DNA from: Bidens hawaiensis
Taxonomy: Eukaryota; Streptophyta; Magnoliopsida; Asterales; Asteraceae
Reading direction: 5' to 3'
DNA: 64,000 bases
Assembly (NCBI GenBank): GCA_021521415.1
Contig: JAIQDT010009150.1
Span: 1 to 64,000 of the forward strand
Of the stretch, positions 11,793 through 22,036 are shown piece by piece (position 1 is the first letter of the stretch; each line of letters begins with the position of its first letter). The notes beneath the pieces are model-generated. The model ran no database searches, was not told the origin of the DNA, and saw nothing but the letters and a program-made list of their open reading frames with translations. The translations under genes and the position numbers were made by a program.

Positions 11793-13233
11793 ATGGCAGG
11801 CTCCTAACCGAATTCCGTTATTATATCATCTTGCGATCGTAATTCAGTGTTATATTTGATTAAAACTCTCTGTTTGTTCTTTATACAGGAAGGAGGAGGT
11901 AGCTTGGACGCTCAAATCGAGTCACTGCTGAATGTGGAGAAGCAGATGAGACTCAACGGCGACGTTGCCGGTACAAAGAAGGCGGCCATCGATATTCTTC
12001 AGCTTTGCTTTGAGCGTCGTGATTGGAAGACGCTCAATGATCAAATTGTTGTCTTGTCTAAGCGACGTGGTCAGTTGAAGCAGGTGAATAAACTTCTATT
12101 TATGTAACTTGAAGGCTTGATGCGTGTCCTTAAGTCTATTAGAACTGCTTAGGGTTTCGGTTCCTAATGTTTTACACAAGTTATTAATTTTGATATTAGA
12201 TAATTGAGTAGTGTAGCCTGCTCGCCTTGCTTGTCAATTTTATAGGTGAAAGCATGTAGTAAGTGTATAAACTCTGCTATACTCTTTTACTGGACTAGGG
12301 AATGTAATGGTAATTGAATATGTCGGATGTATGCCGAAAGAATAACATGCTTTTATGAAAGTTTTGGTGCTGTATATGTGGTAATTGAATATGTAGATGG
12401 GTTAAAAGGCTTCATTTGAATGTCTCTAATACACTTAAATTGAGTTACTTTTTGGGTGGTATAAATGTTGCTTCATCACGGCAAGAATTTGTTATATGCA
12501 TGCGTTGGAAGTTTGATATTTAGGCCAATTGTGGACTGATGCCTGTGGAGTTTGGATACTTTGGTATTACTATTTTCTACACTTATAGTCTCCTAGAATT
12601 CGTACTACCAGTACGAGCACAACTGTTAATGATGCATAGGGTATTTCTGTTGTTTGGTTTAATTCTAATACTTAGAGAATAAAGAACCTCTTCAAACCAT
12701 TTTCTTCCAGAATTCTAGTTTTAGCTTATAGGATTTGGTAGGGCTGTGTTGTTATTTTAAGGAGGCAATTATCAATAGGTGATACTAATTTTCAGTTTGT
12801 CATGATTGAATTGTCGAAAACACAAACCACAAGAGTGACTGAAACATGAATTCCCACTGTGAGTATTCTTATTGTGTAGTAGCATTCAATAGGTGAGGTC
12901 AACATAAAAATACAGAATGCTTATATTGGCAACTGATGAGAGAATTAACTAAGCCTTAAATGATATCCTGGAGAGGAAGATGAGCTGTATTCAAAAGATA
13001 ATCATGAATTTAAAGGAAACATTTATCTTACTAGAACATCGAAAATAAAAAAAATGTAGTCTTGGAGTTTTGTTGCAATTACTGTTGGGGACTTTGATCA
13101 GGTTAATATAGTCAATACATGATTTTTACTTATATTCTTATGCTTATAGTGACATCTTCATCAAAGATTATTGATTGACTGCATCAATAGGTTTTTCTGT
13201 TTCTTGTTGCAGTAGTGTTTAGAGAGGTAGTTC

Positions 13234-13703
13234 CATAGTTATCAAATGCGATAAGCGCTCAAAAGTGTTGAGGTGGGGCCTAGCGCCCAGGCGATAAGCG
13301 CAAAAAAAGCGCCCGATTTAAAAAAAAAACGCACATTAGAAAAACAAAATTTTAACTAAAGTAGAACATCTTAATAAGAAAACAAGCATTCATTCTTGAA
13401 TAAAGTTCAAAAAACAACCAAAAACCAAAATCCAAAACATGACATACCAAAAGAAATCAGAAAATAAGACTTGTAACTTCTGAGTTTGTCGATGATTTTA
13501 TGTGGTGATAAGATTGATTATGGTTAAATAGTGGAGTTTTAGGTTCTCCTAGAGAATAGGAACAATTTGTTTAAAGGATATTACATGGGAAATCTGGATA
13601 ATATTGCTGCGCTTTAAATGTCTGAGGCATGCAAGTCGCATTTAATTCGCCTTGCGCATTAAATGCGCTTAAGCACAAAAGGCGCACGACTTTAATAACT
13701 ATG
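13234..13703. mobile_element. hAT-like MITE in the second intron of the RPN5 copy (470 bp)
   Basis: Ends are inverted: CATAGTTATCAAA at the left, and the right end reads CATAGTTATTAAA on the other strand. The flanks are an exact 8-bp direct repeat GGTAGTTC (13226-13233 and 13704-13711), as expected for hAT transposition. The sub-terminal parts share GCGC-rich 'AAGCGC' motifs. No coding capacity is seen. Confidence 0.85.
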
Positions 13704-14632
13704 GGTAGTTCTAGATACACACACCAGATTTTGTGTGACCGTGTGTTTGACATGAAATGTTGCTTACATCTGCTATGCTTTGTTGTTTTGGTTTTGTACA
13801 ACCATACACCATATCATTTATCTTGTTAAAGGTGCAAATTTTTCTGAATATTTATTTGCAATGTTCTCTTTACACTTAAGGCTGTCACTGCTATGGTGCA
13901 ACAAGCAATGCAATATATTGATCAGACTCCAGATATCGAAACCAAGATCGAGCTTATCAAAACACTTAACAGTGTATCCGCTGGAAAGGTATTCTCGTTT
14001 ATAAACAGGAATATGTTTCTCAAATTATGCTTTTTTTTTCCAGCCCTTTTAACTCATCTTTATGGTTAATAGATTTATGTTGAAATCGAGCGAGCCCGAT
14101 TAATCAAGAGACTGGCTAAGATCAAGGAGGAACAAGGGCAAATAGCCGAGGCTGCTGATTTGATGCAAGAGATCGCGGTCAGCTAATAATATCATATTAT
14201 TATTTCTTTAAATTGAGCTATTTTTATGATTTTATTTATGTAAATAGTTGTATTGTGACAGGTGGAAACGTTTGGTGCAATGGCAAAAACTGAAAAGATT
14301 GCATTCATTCTCGAACAAGTAAGCGATAAACCGAGCTATCAAATGTTTTTGAAACACAAGTATGATGCCGTGACGTTTATTACGTGCAGGTTCGTTTATG
14401 TTTAGACCGCCAAGATTACGTGCGTGCACAAATCCTTTAAAGAAAGATTAGCCCCAGAGTTTTTGATGCTGATACTTCAAAAGTGAAGAAACCGAAAGAA
14501 GGTGAGAGCATTATTGAAGAAGCCCCTGCTGATATTCCATCATTGCTGGAATTGAAGCGGATTTACTATGAACTCATGATTCGGTTAGTACAATTCCAGA
14601 ACTTTACTTTTTAACTATTATTGCTATTTTAT

Positions 14633-15118
14633 AGGGCAAATACATTTAGCCACCAACATAGTGTCTGTTATTTCTTGTGAAAGTCTTTTAACAATATTTT
14701 GCACATAATAAACCAACATACATTCAGTTTGTTATCATAAAAGTCCATTAACATGTTAATTTTATTTAAAATATCTTTTAGTTATGATTGGATGAAATTA
14801 TGAAAATATTATTTGACAAATTACATTAGAATAGCGATACAAGTCGTTTTAAAACCTTTTTATGTTTTTAATGTTATACAAACCATTTTATGTGCTTATA
14901 GTTTTTACTTTATTTTGATTTACGCTATTCACACATGTGTTTTTATTATATTATTTTTCAAAGATTATTTGTAAAAAATGGAAACGAAAAGACAAACATT
15001 GAACGGACTGTGCCTTGCCCTTGCCAATGCCATGTGTCCAGTTTAAAACATTATTCATGCGAATTCTTTTCTCATGTAGTATTACATGAAGTATGTTGGT
15101 TTCTATAGAATTTACCCT
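14633..15118. mobile_element. TIR element in an RPN5 intron (486 bp)
   Basis: The left end AGGGCAAATACATTTAG and the right end, read inverted, AGGGTAAATTCTATAG match in outline, and both are followed by 'CCAACAT'. Flanks share ATTTTAT (14626-14632 and 15119-15125). The superfamily is uncertain (hAT or Mutator-like); no frame is seen. Confidence 0.7.
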
Positions 15119-15742
15119 ATTTTATATTATTAATTTCTGCTTAACATATATGTAGGTACTATTCACACAACAATGACTATCTTGAAATATGCCGGTGTTA
15201 CAAGTCAATATACGAGATCCCTTCTGTCAAAGAGGACCCTGCTAAGTGGATCCCGGTAAACATTTCTCACACTTTGTTGGTTCATGGTTTTGTTTTTAGT
15301 TTTAAATAGTTTAATAATGCTTATATATGGCGCACAGGTTTTGAGGAAAATTTGCTGGTATTTAGTATTGGCACCACATGATCCTATGCAGTCGAGTCTC
15401 TTAAACTCAACTTTGGATGATAAGAATCTATCAGAAATTCCTCATTTCAGGTGCTGGGTACTATTTTTTTATATCTTTAATCGTTTTAATCAAAGATTTT
15501 TATTATTATGTAATGATAATGTGTATTATGTGGTTTTAAAGGTCGCTTTTAAAACAACTGATAACAATGGAGGTGATTCAGTGGACTGGTCTGTGGAACA
15601 CATTTAAAGATGAGTTTGAGAATGAAAAGAACATGTTGGGTGGACCTTTAGGAGACAAAGCTGCTGATGATCTCAAAGAGAGAGTTATTGAGCATGTAAT
15701 TAATTATACTCTGGTTTTCTATATTCATTTTATTATTATACT

Positions 15743-16715
15743 TAGGGGTGGCAATCTTGACCCAAACCATTTCAAATGGGTCAATTTGGGTTGTTTTAAA
15801 AATCATATGGGTTGGTTTGGGTCATAGATTTTAATAAGATGGGTCAAAATGGGTCACTTAAAATTCCACCTTATTTTCGGGTCAAAATGGGTCGACAAAT
15901 TTAAATAAATGGGTCCATTTGGGTTAGTGTTTTAAGGAAATGTGGCAAGCTTGGGTTGAAATGGGTTTTGGATTGGAACGAGTTCGGTTTAGGTTTCGAG
16001 CCAACATGAGCTTTCGCACTGGACGGGTTGGGTTTCGGTATCCTTTGTTTCTTTTTGGTCGGTTTCGGAGCACTGGATGGGTTGGGTTTCGGTTTCTTTT
16101 GTTTGTTTTTGGTCGGTTTTGGATTCATTTTCGGCTTTTTGTTTCATTCTTGTCTGTTATTTCAGTTTCATTTCTGTTCTGTTTCAGTTTTTAGTTTCTT
16201 TAGGTTGATTTTTTCGGTTTTGATTAATTCGGTTCGTTTTTGGTTTATGTTTCATTTCCGTCGGCTTTCGGTTTCAGTTCATTTCTCGGGTTTTTTTTTA
16301 GAACGAGGACAACGGCGCAAATGTTTTAGTTTTTTTACATTTTTTGTTTTTTATTTATATTTTGAGTTATGATTTTTTTATTATTTTTTTGGGAGGGGTT
16401 TTTATTGGTTAATAAAAACCCCTCCCAAAAAAATAATAAAAAAATCATAACTCAAAATATAAATAAAAAACAAAAAATGTAAAAAAACTAAAACGTTTGC
16501 GCCGTTGTCCTCGTTCTAAAAAAAAGATCCGACCCGTTTTGACCCGTTCCGACCTTGACCCATTCCGATCCGGACCCGTTCTGACACAAACCTTTTGACC
16601 CTAACCCATTCCGACCCGAACCAAAACAACCCTTTTTTTAGTTGACCCATTCCGACCCTAACCCGTTCCGACCCATGACCTGTTTCGACCCAACCCAACC
16701 CATTTGCCACCCCTA
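15743..16715. mobile_element. TIR element with a long internal hairpin in an RPN5 intron (973 bp)
   Basis: TAGGGGTGGCAA at the left is matched exactly inverted at the right end (TTGCCACCCCTA). Both arms are rich in 'GGGTCAAAATGGGTC'-like blocks. Flanks show only an imperfect duplication (ATTATACT before, ATTTATACT within a few bases after). Open frames inside are Phe-rich by-products of the T-rich sequence, so I do not call them genes. Probably a hAT-type non-autonomous element. Confidence 0.75.
16291..16525. repeat. Near-perfect inverted repeat, arms about 115 bp, loop 4 bp
   Basis: The arms 16291-16406 and 16411-16525 are reverse complements with about one mismatch near 16321/16497; the loop is GGTT at 16407-16410. 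It lies in the middle of the 15743-16715 element, in transcribed orientation inside an RPN5 intron, so a transcript could fold into a long double-stranded stem. Confidence 0.9.
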
Positions 16716-17314
16716 AATTTATACTCTTACTCACTGGAAACCATATGTTTTTTGTTTTCAGAATATCCTTGTTGTCTCAAAGTACTATGCGAGGATAACG
16801 GTGAAACGGTTGGCTGAGCTTCTTTGTCTTACTGTTGAGGTATGTTTTTTTGCAAACATGGTTGTGTGTGTAAAAAGTTACATAATTCAATATTAATTCT
16901 ATATAAAAACGGCAGGAAGCTGAAAAACATTTATCTGAAATGGTGGTATCGAAAGCACTGGTTGCAAAGATAGACAGGCCAATGGGAATAGTATGCTTTG
17001 AGACAACAAAAGACAGTAATGACATTTTGAACTCATGGGCTACTAACTTGGAGAAGTTACTTGACCTTGTTGAGAAAAGTTGTCACCAAATTCACAAGGA
17101 AACCATGGTTCACAAAGCTGCACTTCAAGTATGAAAATCTGATCACGAATTATGTTTTTATTTTATAAAAATTATCAAAGACTGTAGCGGGGATCTGGTA
17201 GAATTGGAGACAAAAGTGTTTTAATCTTGTGATTTGTTTTCTTGTTATTGTGGTTACTGATTCCAGTCATTGCATGTGATATGTTGTACCTTCATAACCT
17301 TCCGATTCAGTTTA

Positions 17315-17408
17315 AATCATGTTTTCGTTGATTTTTGAGTTGTGACATTAGGTAGGCCTAACTGAATCATGTTTTCGTTGATTTTTGAGTTGTGACATTA
17401 GGTAGGCC
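17315..17408. repeat. 44-bp tandem duplication, period 50
   Basis: 17315-17358 and 17365-17408 are identical by eye. They lie about 200 bp downstream of the RPN5 stop codon, in the presumed 3' flank. Confidence 0.85.
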
Positions 17409-17559
17409 CTAGGGACGAAAAAAATCTTACCCCGCTTGATCAAACTGGTAGCATAGTTAAAAGATTAGAATGATGTTCTTTAAATATTTGAGCTTGACAA
17501 TTGACATTCCTTTCATTTCATATAGAGATCTTTGCAAGCTGAGTTGAACTAGGGTGAAT

Positions 17560-18060
17560 TCAAGGCTTCAAGCTCAGCTTAAATTTTAAATCGAGCTGAA
17601 AAGGTTCAGCTCGGCTTGGCTCGGACCGGTTTTGCAAAAAATGGGTCAACTTGGTTAGATTGTTAGAAGTGAGTTCAATCTCAACTTAAATTTTAAATGG
17701 AGCTGAAAACTTGAGGTTGAGCTCGGCTTGGCTCAGACCGGAGATGCATGAGATAAGTTAGATTGTTAGAAGTTTGAAGAAAGAAAAAGTGTTGTCAATT
17801 TGAACCGAATATTCTGTCATACTCCACAAGCCAAGTTGAGTTAGGGTGAGTTCAAGCTCAGCTTAAGTTTTAAATTGAGCTGAAACTTGAGGTTGGGCTT
17901 GGCTTTGCTCGTCTTAGTTTTTAAAGTTGAGTTAGGGTGAGTTCAAGCTCAGCTTAAGTTTTAAATCAAGCTGAAACTTGAGGTTGGGCTTGGCTTTGCT
18001 CGTCTTAGCTTTTAAAAAATGGTCAACTCCGCAAGATTGTTAGAAGTTAGAAGAATGCTG
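17560..18060. repeat. Diverged short repeats with a 92-bp tandem duplication
   Basis: 'GAGCTGAAACTTGAGGTTG'-type units recur four times or more. The clearest copies start at 17834 and 17926, 92 bp apart, with only a few differences. No coding frame is associated. Confidence 0.75.
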
Positions 18061-18320
18061 CGAATTTGAATCGGGTATTTTCATAATCTCCCACTCCTAC
18101 ATGTAACATCACCGTAAAAATCTATATAGTATGTACTTTCATAATCTTCCACTCTTACATCACCGTAAAAATCTAAATAAAATGATGTTCGTACAAAAAC
18201 TACATATATTGTATAGAAATTTAGAACTTTTGTTATGTTACTTTCGTTAGTTTCACAAATAGTTAAAACCAAGTAACTTAAGTAAAAAAAATGCTACTAA
18301 AAGTAGTTTAAGATCTAATA

Positions 18321-18564
18321 TATTTTCGGAATGGCGACTTTGGCCCACCCTGGCTTCAAAGTTTTGCTTGGGCGTTCTCCGGAAATCATACCGCTGTCTA
18401 CCATTTGACAGTCGTTATACCACCACAAGAGCAGGCCGCTCTAGCGTAACACACGGGGGAACAAAAACCTGAGTGGGCTTGGGTTTCGAACAGACAATGA
18501 CAACCTTGCACAAGGGCTAGCTCAAATCCATTATTGCCTTAATCACTAGGCCACAAGTGATGGA
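18321..18564 (-). mobile_element. tRNA-derived SINE, related to the one at 8122
   Basis: The minus-strand head has an A box 'TGGCCTAGTGATTAAGGC' (18537-18554) and a B box 'GTTCGAAACCC' (18481-18491). The body shares 'GTGTTACGCYAGAG' and 'GACTGTCAAATGGTAGAC'-like parts with the other copy. A possible worn target duplication is TAAGATCTAATA (18309-18320) and TAAGATGCTAATA (18565-18577). Confidence 0.75.
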
Positions 18565-18939
18565 TAAGATGCTAATAAAATTAACTTCTATTATTTTCTT
18601 GGGTTTGTTTTACAGTTAATATACATAGAAACAAAAGAACATTATAAAGAAAGTTAAAAAAACTGTAGCGGCTTTTAAAAACTCCAGACTGTGACTGGCA
18701 CACCACAATTTTGATGGACCTGACTGCAAGTTAAAGCTGACTGGAAATAGTTGGACCATCATACCGCTCAATTCAATAAATATTCTACAAGTATTGCTTT
18801 ACTTTCTTCACCTTATCAATGTAACGTTACTGCTAGTTTTAGATAAGTTTCCTTTGACTTGGGTATATAATAAAACGAAACGTCTTTGTTTTTACTTTGA
18901 ACTCGTTATGAATTGCTCTGTTTGTGTTTTAAAATAAAA

Positions 18940-19345
18940 ATATCTTCATATGTTTTCTTATCTTTTAATACTACATACGTTTGAAGACAATCTATCACAT
19001 CTTCGATCGAAAACATTGGCAAGAATGCCTCTTTCGATATAACAAAGGAAATAACTGTTTGTATAATCATCACCCATCCGATTACGCAAATTTGTCTTCA
19101 CATGCTTCATTGATGAAAAAGATCTCTCAATATATGCCATTGCAACTGGTATAACTCATGTTTAATTTCAATAAGTGAATAAACGACACATAAATGCATA
19201 TCCGACATGTTTCTTTTCATCCACCATATTTTTCGCAAGAGTAGATACACCACTCACATTCTCCTCTCATAATAATAATAATATAGTTGTCGAGCTCATT
19301 CTTAAGATCTACTCTTTCTCCATAACTAAAATCATATAGATACAC
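18940..19345 (-). pseudogene. hAT transposase C-terminal (dimerisation) remnant, ZMYM1/TTF-type
   Basis: The minus-strand frame 18958-19140 reads 'AYIERSFSSMKHVKTNLRNR' followed by 'MGDDYTNSYFLCYIERGI', the typical hAT C-terminal dimerisation block with its ERSFS-x-M core. Upstream (to about 19345) 'TLAKNMVDEKKHVGYAFMCR' continues the domain in another frame, interrupted by a stop. Only this end is recognisable; the catalytic part was not found. A decayed fragment, not a functional gene. Confidence 0.72.
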
Positions 19346-19775
19346 CTCGGTCAACCTTAATATATTTTTAACATCAAATGCATTAAAATTATCATCTGTT
19401 GTTACTTAATTAAAATGATTTCCAAGCTATTGTATCTGCATATCTAACACCATGCTGCCAAGGAATTTGGGTATTATTTGAAGAAGGCGAGGACTCAAAA
19501 GTTGATAATTGTCTTTCAAATAATCTTTCCATTAGCCCTAAATGCCAAGTTTTAACAACACTAAATCATAAATTCTTTAGTCATATTCAAAGAGTCAATG
19601 AACAGAAAATTCAGATCAAAGATTCAAGTATTCAACACAACTACACAATCTAAGATACAACTAATTTAGGTTTATTGTTGGCCCGAAGGTGACATATAAG
19701 TCGATTATGAGGGAGGAGTGTGATTCTGCGAAGTGATTATGACTTCTGTTACTGATTGTGAGCGAGGTCGGCAAC
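19346..19775. other. Non-coding flank of the LTR retrotransposon
   Basis: AT-rich sequence, possibly more of the decayed hAT element in its left part. 19771-19775 (GCAAC) is the left target duplication of the retrotransposon. Confidence 0.5.
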
Positions 19776-20250
19776 TGTCACACCCGGCCCTGAGCGGCGG
19801 AAACAGCCGGGCGCGCACGAGTGGGGATTGATAATTAAGCACGGGCCATTGCAAAACATTCAAAGATTTTTATTGCGCATGAGAAGTTTAGTACAAACAC
19901 ATTACATTGTTCAAAGATTACAAAAAGAAACATCCAAGTATAAAACTGAAGATTTCCTCGCCATATCCCCTTGCGCGGCGGGTAACCGTGCGCATCGAGG
20001 GGATAAAACCAAAATCTTCCAAAAAGCTTGTTTTAGATGTTCAGCGTGTGGTGCTCTAAGTGTGACTCCATGCGCTACCTAGTTATCTCCTGAAAGACAC
20101 GTAAAAACATTTGAATCAGTATAAACTGAGTGAGTTCACAAGTTTTAGTAACTTGATAAAATCATTCTGAAACATTTCTGGCAACATCATTAACATCTGC
20201 TTGGTAAAATCGTATTAACACATAATTCTGACAATATTCTGATAAAAATT

Positions 20251-20654
20251 GTTCCGCGGGTTACGCGTGAACAAATTCTGGATACGGTGCTCGTCTATGT
20301 AAGTGGCGCAGCCACTACGAGCTAAAATAACGTAAAACCGTCCCGCGAGTTACGCGCAGACGTTTCTGGATAACTATGCTCGTCTATGCAAAGAGGCATT
20401 GCCCCTACGAGCTAAGGATACTGTCCCGCGGGTTACGCGCGAACAATTCTGAGAAACTGTGCTCGTCCATGCAAAGAGGCATTGCCCCTACGAGCTAAGG
20501 ATACCGTCCCGCGGGTTACGCGCAGACGTTGTGCCGGAAAACAAGGCGCTCGTCCATGCAAAGAGGCGCGACCCCTACGAGCGGGCTCAACCCCATAGTA
20601 CTGCCCCATGCCAGGCACTCGTCCATGCAAAGGGGTGCGACCCCTACGAGTGGG
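20251..20654 (-). repeat. Array of five hairpin repeats in the 3' LTR
   Basis: Five imperfect tandem units of about 75-90 bp, each with a stem closed by CTCGT/ACGAG: 20289-20322, 20378-20412, 20461-20495, 20548-20582, 20617-20651. Most units are preceded by 'CCGCGGGTTACGCG'-type GC-rich sequence. Units 1 and 5 keep the inner stem paired with different bases (AGTGGC/GCCACT against AGGGGT/ACCCCT). Confidence 0.85.
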
Positions 20655-21784
20655 CGGATCAAACCAGCAGTCCCTACCCTTAGAGTTCCAATGGTAAAGT
20701 GATCACTTACTCGAGTTCTAGCGCACATACATTGAAAACCTTAGATAACCGTTTGCATTGCTCATCATGAAACATAACTTAAACACATAATCGCTTGCAT
20801 AGCTTGTAAGTATACCATGATAAAACATTATTTAAGAACGTGTCCCTCGCCCCGAAAGCAGTTTAAAAACAGTGAAAACAGTGAAAATAGGGGCTGTGAG
20901 ACTCACCTGTGGTTCTTGTTAAGGGATTAATCGAGATTCGGGTTTTCTTGGTGTTGGCCTCGGAATCGAAGGTCTAGAATACGATTAAATAACAAGTATA
21001 TATATTAAGATCAAGAAAATAGGAGAATATAAGGGTTGGATAGTAGATCTCAAGGTTATATTCTCGGCTTACCTAGTAACAGGATCGGAGCTGGAAACAA
21101 CGGATGCTTGGGAAAGGATTAGTGCAAGTTTGTAGTTCTTTGAAGTGTGTTTTGGGTGATAATTTAGGCTACAAATTTATAGGCAAACTCAAGGGAACAC
21201 AATCCCTTGCTTTAGGGGATTGAAATCTTTTCATATCTAAATGTAATGATGATAAAGTATGGAAGTTATTATTATTTACTTAAGAGTGGAGTGGTGGATA
21301 AAAGATTTTGATTTGATTTGGACAGAACATGCAGGTCTGGGGTTGGTGAGAATAGGGTGGCTGACAGTTGACTTTTCATGTTACAGTGTGCTTTTTCAGG
21401 TACTTTTGTCAGTGTACAGTAAAAAGTGGAAAAATCTCTGAAACACGCTACTGTTTCCTTTCGGGCGGGAGTAATCTCCTTAACTGGAGAATAGACCAAG
21501 TGTTCTGCGCGTATAACTTGGTGCGCATAGCTTTCTGCGTATAGGACATGTCTTTGCTGCGGGTAGGTGCGTAACCTTCTCGCAGTTAGGGACATTTGAG
21601 TTTCATTTGTAGATTCTCCAGGTGGTCTTGGTATTTCAACATAGTGATCAGTCATGTTGAAGTCAATTCCATCTTGGAGCTTCAGACAAACTAGCTCTCA
21701 ACGTTCCCGCCATGCGGGTAGGTTAGTTCCCTTCCGCACGCGCATAAACGATGTAGGATGCACCCGCCTTAGCATCATGCGGGA

Positions 21785-21932
21785 TGGCCAAATCATTCAC
21801 GCATGGCGCATATAACATGTGCTCACGCTGGTTCTTAACATGGTGCGCTCGCGCAGGTTGCACATAACAACTGCACGCGCTGACTAACATGGCGCGCTCG
21901 CGCAGGGCGCACATAACAAATGCACGCGCTTA
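21785..21932 (-). repeat. CG-rich short tandem repeats at the LTR U3 end
   Basis: About three units of 45-50 bp containing 'GCGCGCTCGCGCAGG' and 'CACATAACAA', in the first 220 bp of the LTR in element orientation. Could bind host factors or be a methylation target. The same array is present at 28715-28862. Confidence 0.75.
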
Positions 21933-22002
21933 ATATTTACAATCACCTAATTATTAGGTTGATTACTTAGCTTATGGGTTTGGGAAATTACCGGTTGTCA
22001 CA

Positions 22003-22013
22003 TTCTCCCCTCG
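22003..22013 (-). other. Polypurine tract
   Basis: On the minus strand the sequence reads GAGGGGAGAA directly before the TGTGACA start of the 3' LTR: the expected primer site for plus-strand DNA synthesis. Confidence 0.85.
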
Positions 22014-22036
22014 TTAAACGAATTTCGTCCCGAAAT

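Larger units (their letters stand above)
11793..17134 (+). pseudogene. RPN5: 26S proteasome lid subunit Rpn5 (PSMD12) copy with nonsense codon and lost first donor
   Basis: Rpn5 is a PCI-domain scaffold subunit of the 19S lid. Coding exons, all with GT-AG introns unless noted: 11793-11798 (ATGGCA), 11889-12083, 13881-13988, 14073-14177, 14262-14318, 14390-14583, 15156-15255, 15338-15450, 15542-15695, 16762-16839, 16916-17134. The total is 1,329 nt, frame kept throughout, 442 codons plus stop, which is the family's usual length. Recognisable blocks include '[18 protein letters not shown]', '[19 protein letters not shown]', 'ETFGAMAKTEKIAFILEQ', '[18 protein letters not shown]' and '[18 protein letters not shown]' near the C-terminus. 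Two lesions: an in-frame TAA at 14438-14440 (codon 174), in a stretch where relatives have Ser, would remove the whole PCI region; and the first intron begins GG (11799-11800) instead of GT, so unspliced reading stops at 11805. Unchanged splice sites elsewhere suggest recent inactivation or assembly error. It could still be transcribed. Confidence 0.85.
19776..22002 (-). repeat. 3' LTR of the chromovirus
   Basis: Same sequence as 26706-28932 at a constant offset of 6,930 bp. On the plus strand it begins TGTCACACCCGG and ends CCGGTTGTCACA. It is followed inside by the polypurine tract. Confidence 0.97.

Noticed and set aside
15940..16372. Two Phe-rich plus-strand frames
   Set aside because: They are by-products of T-rich arms of the intronic TIR element, and overlap the long hairpin.
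20251..20654. Repeat array that might look like a CRISPR
   Set aside because: Units are imperfect, each unit is itself a hairpin, spacers are not unique, there are no cas genes, and the sequence is inside a plant retrotransposon LTR.
21272..21655. 127-codon minus-strand frame in the LTR (repeated at 28202-28585)
   Set aside because: It lies across the TATA region of the LTR U3 part, has no recognisable domain, and appears twice only because the LTR does.
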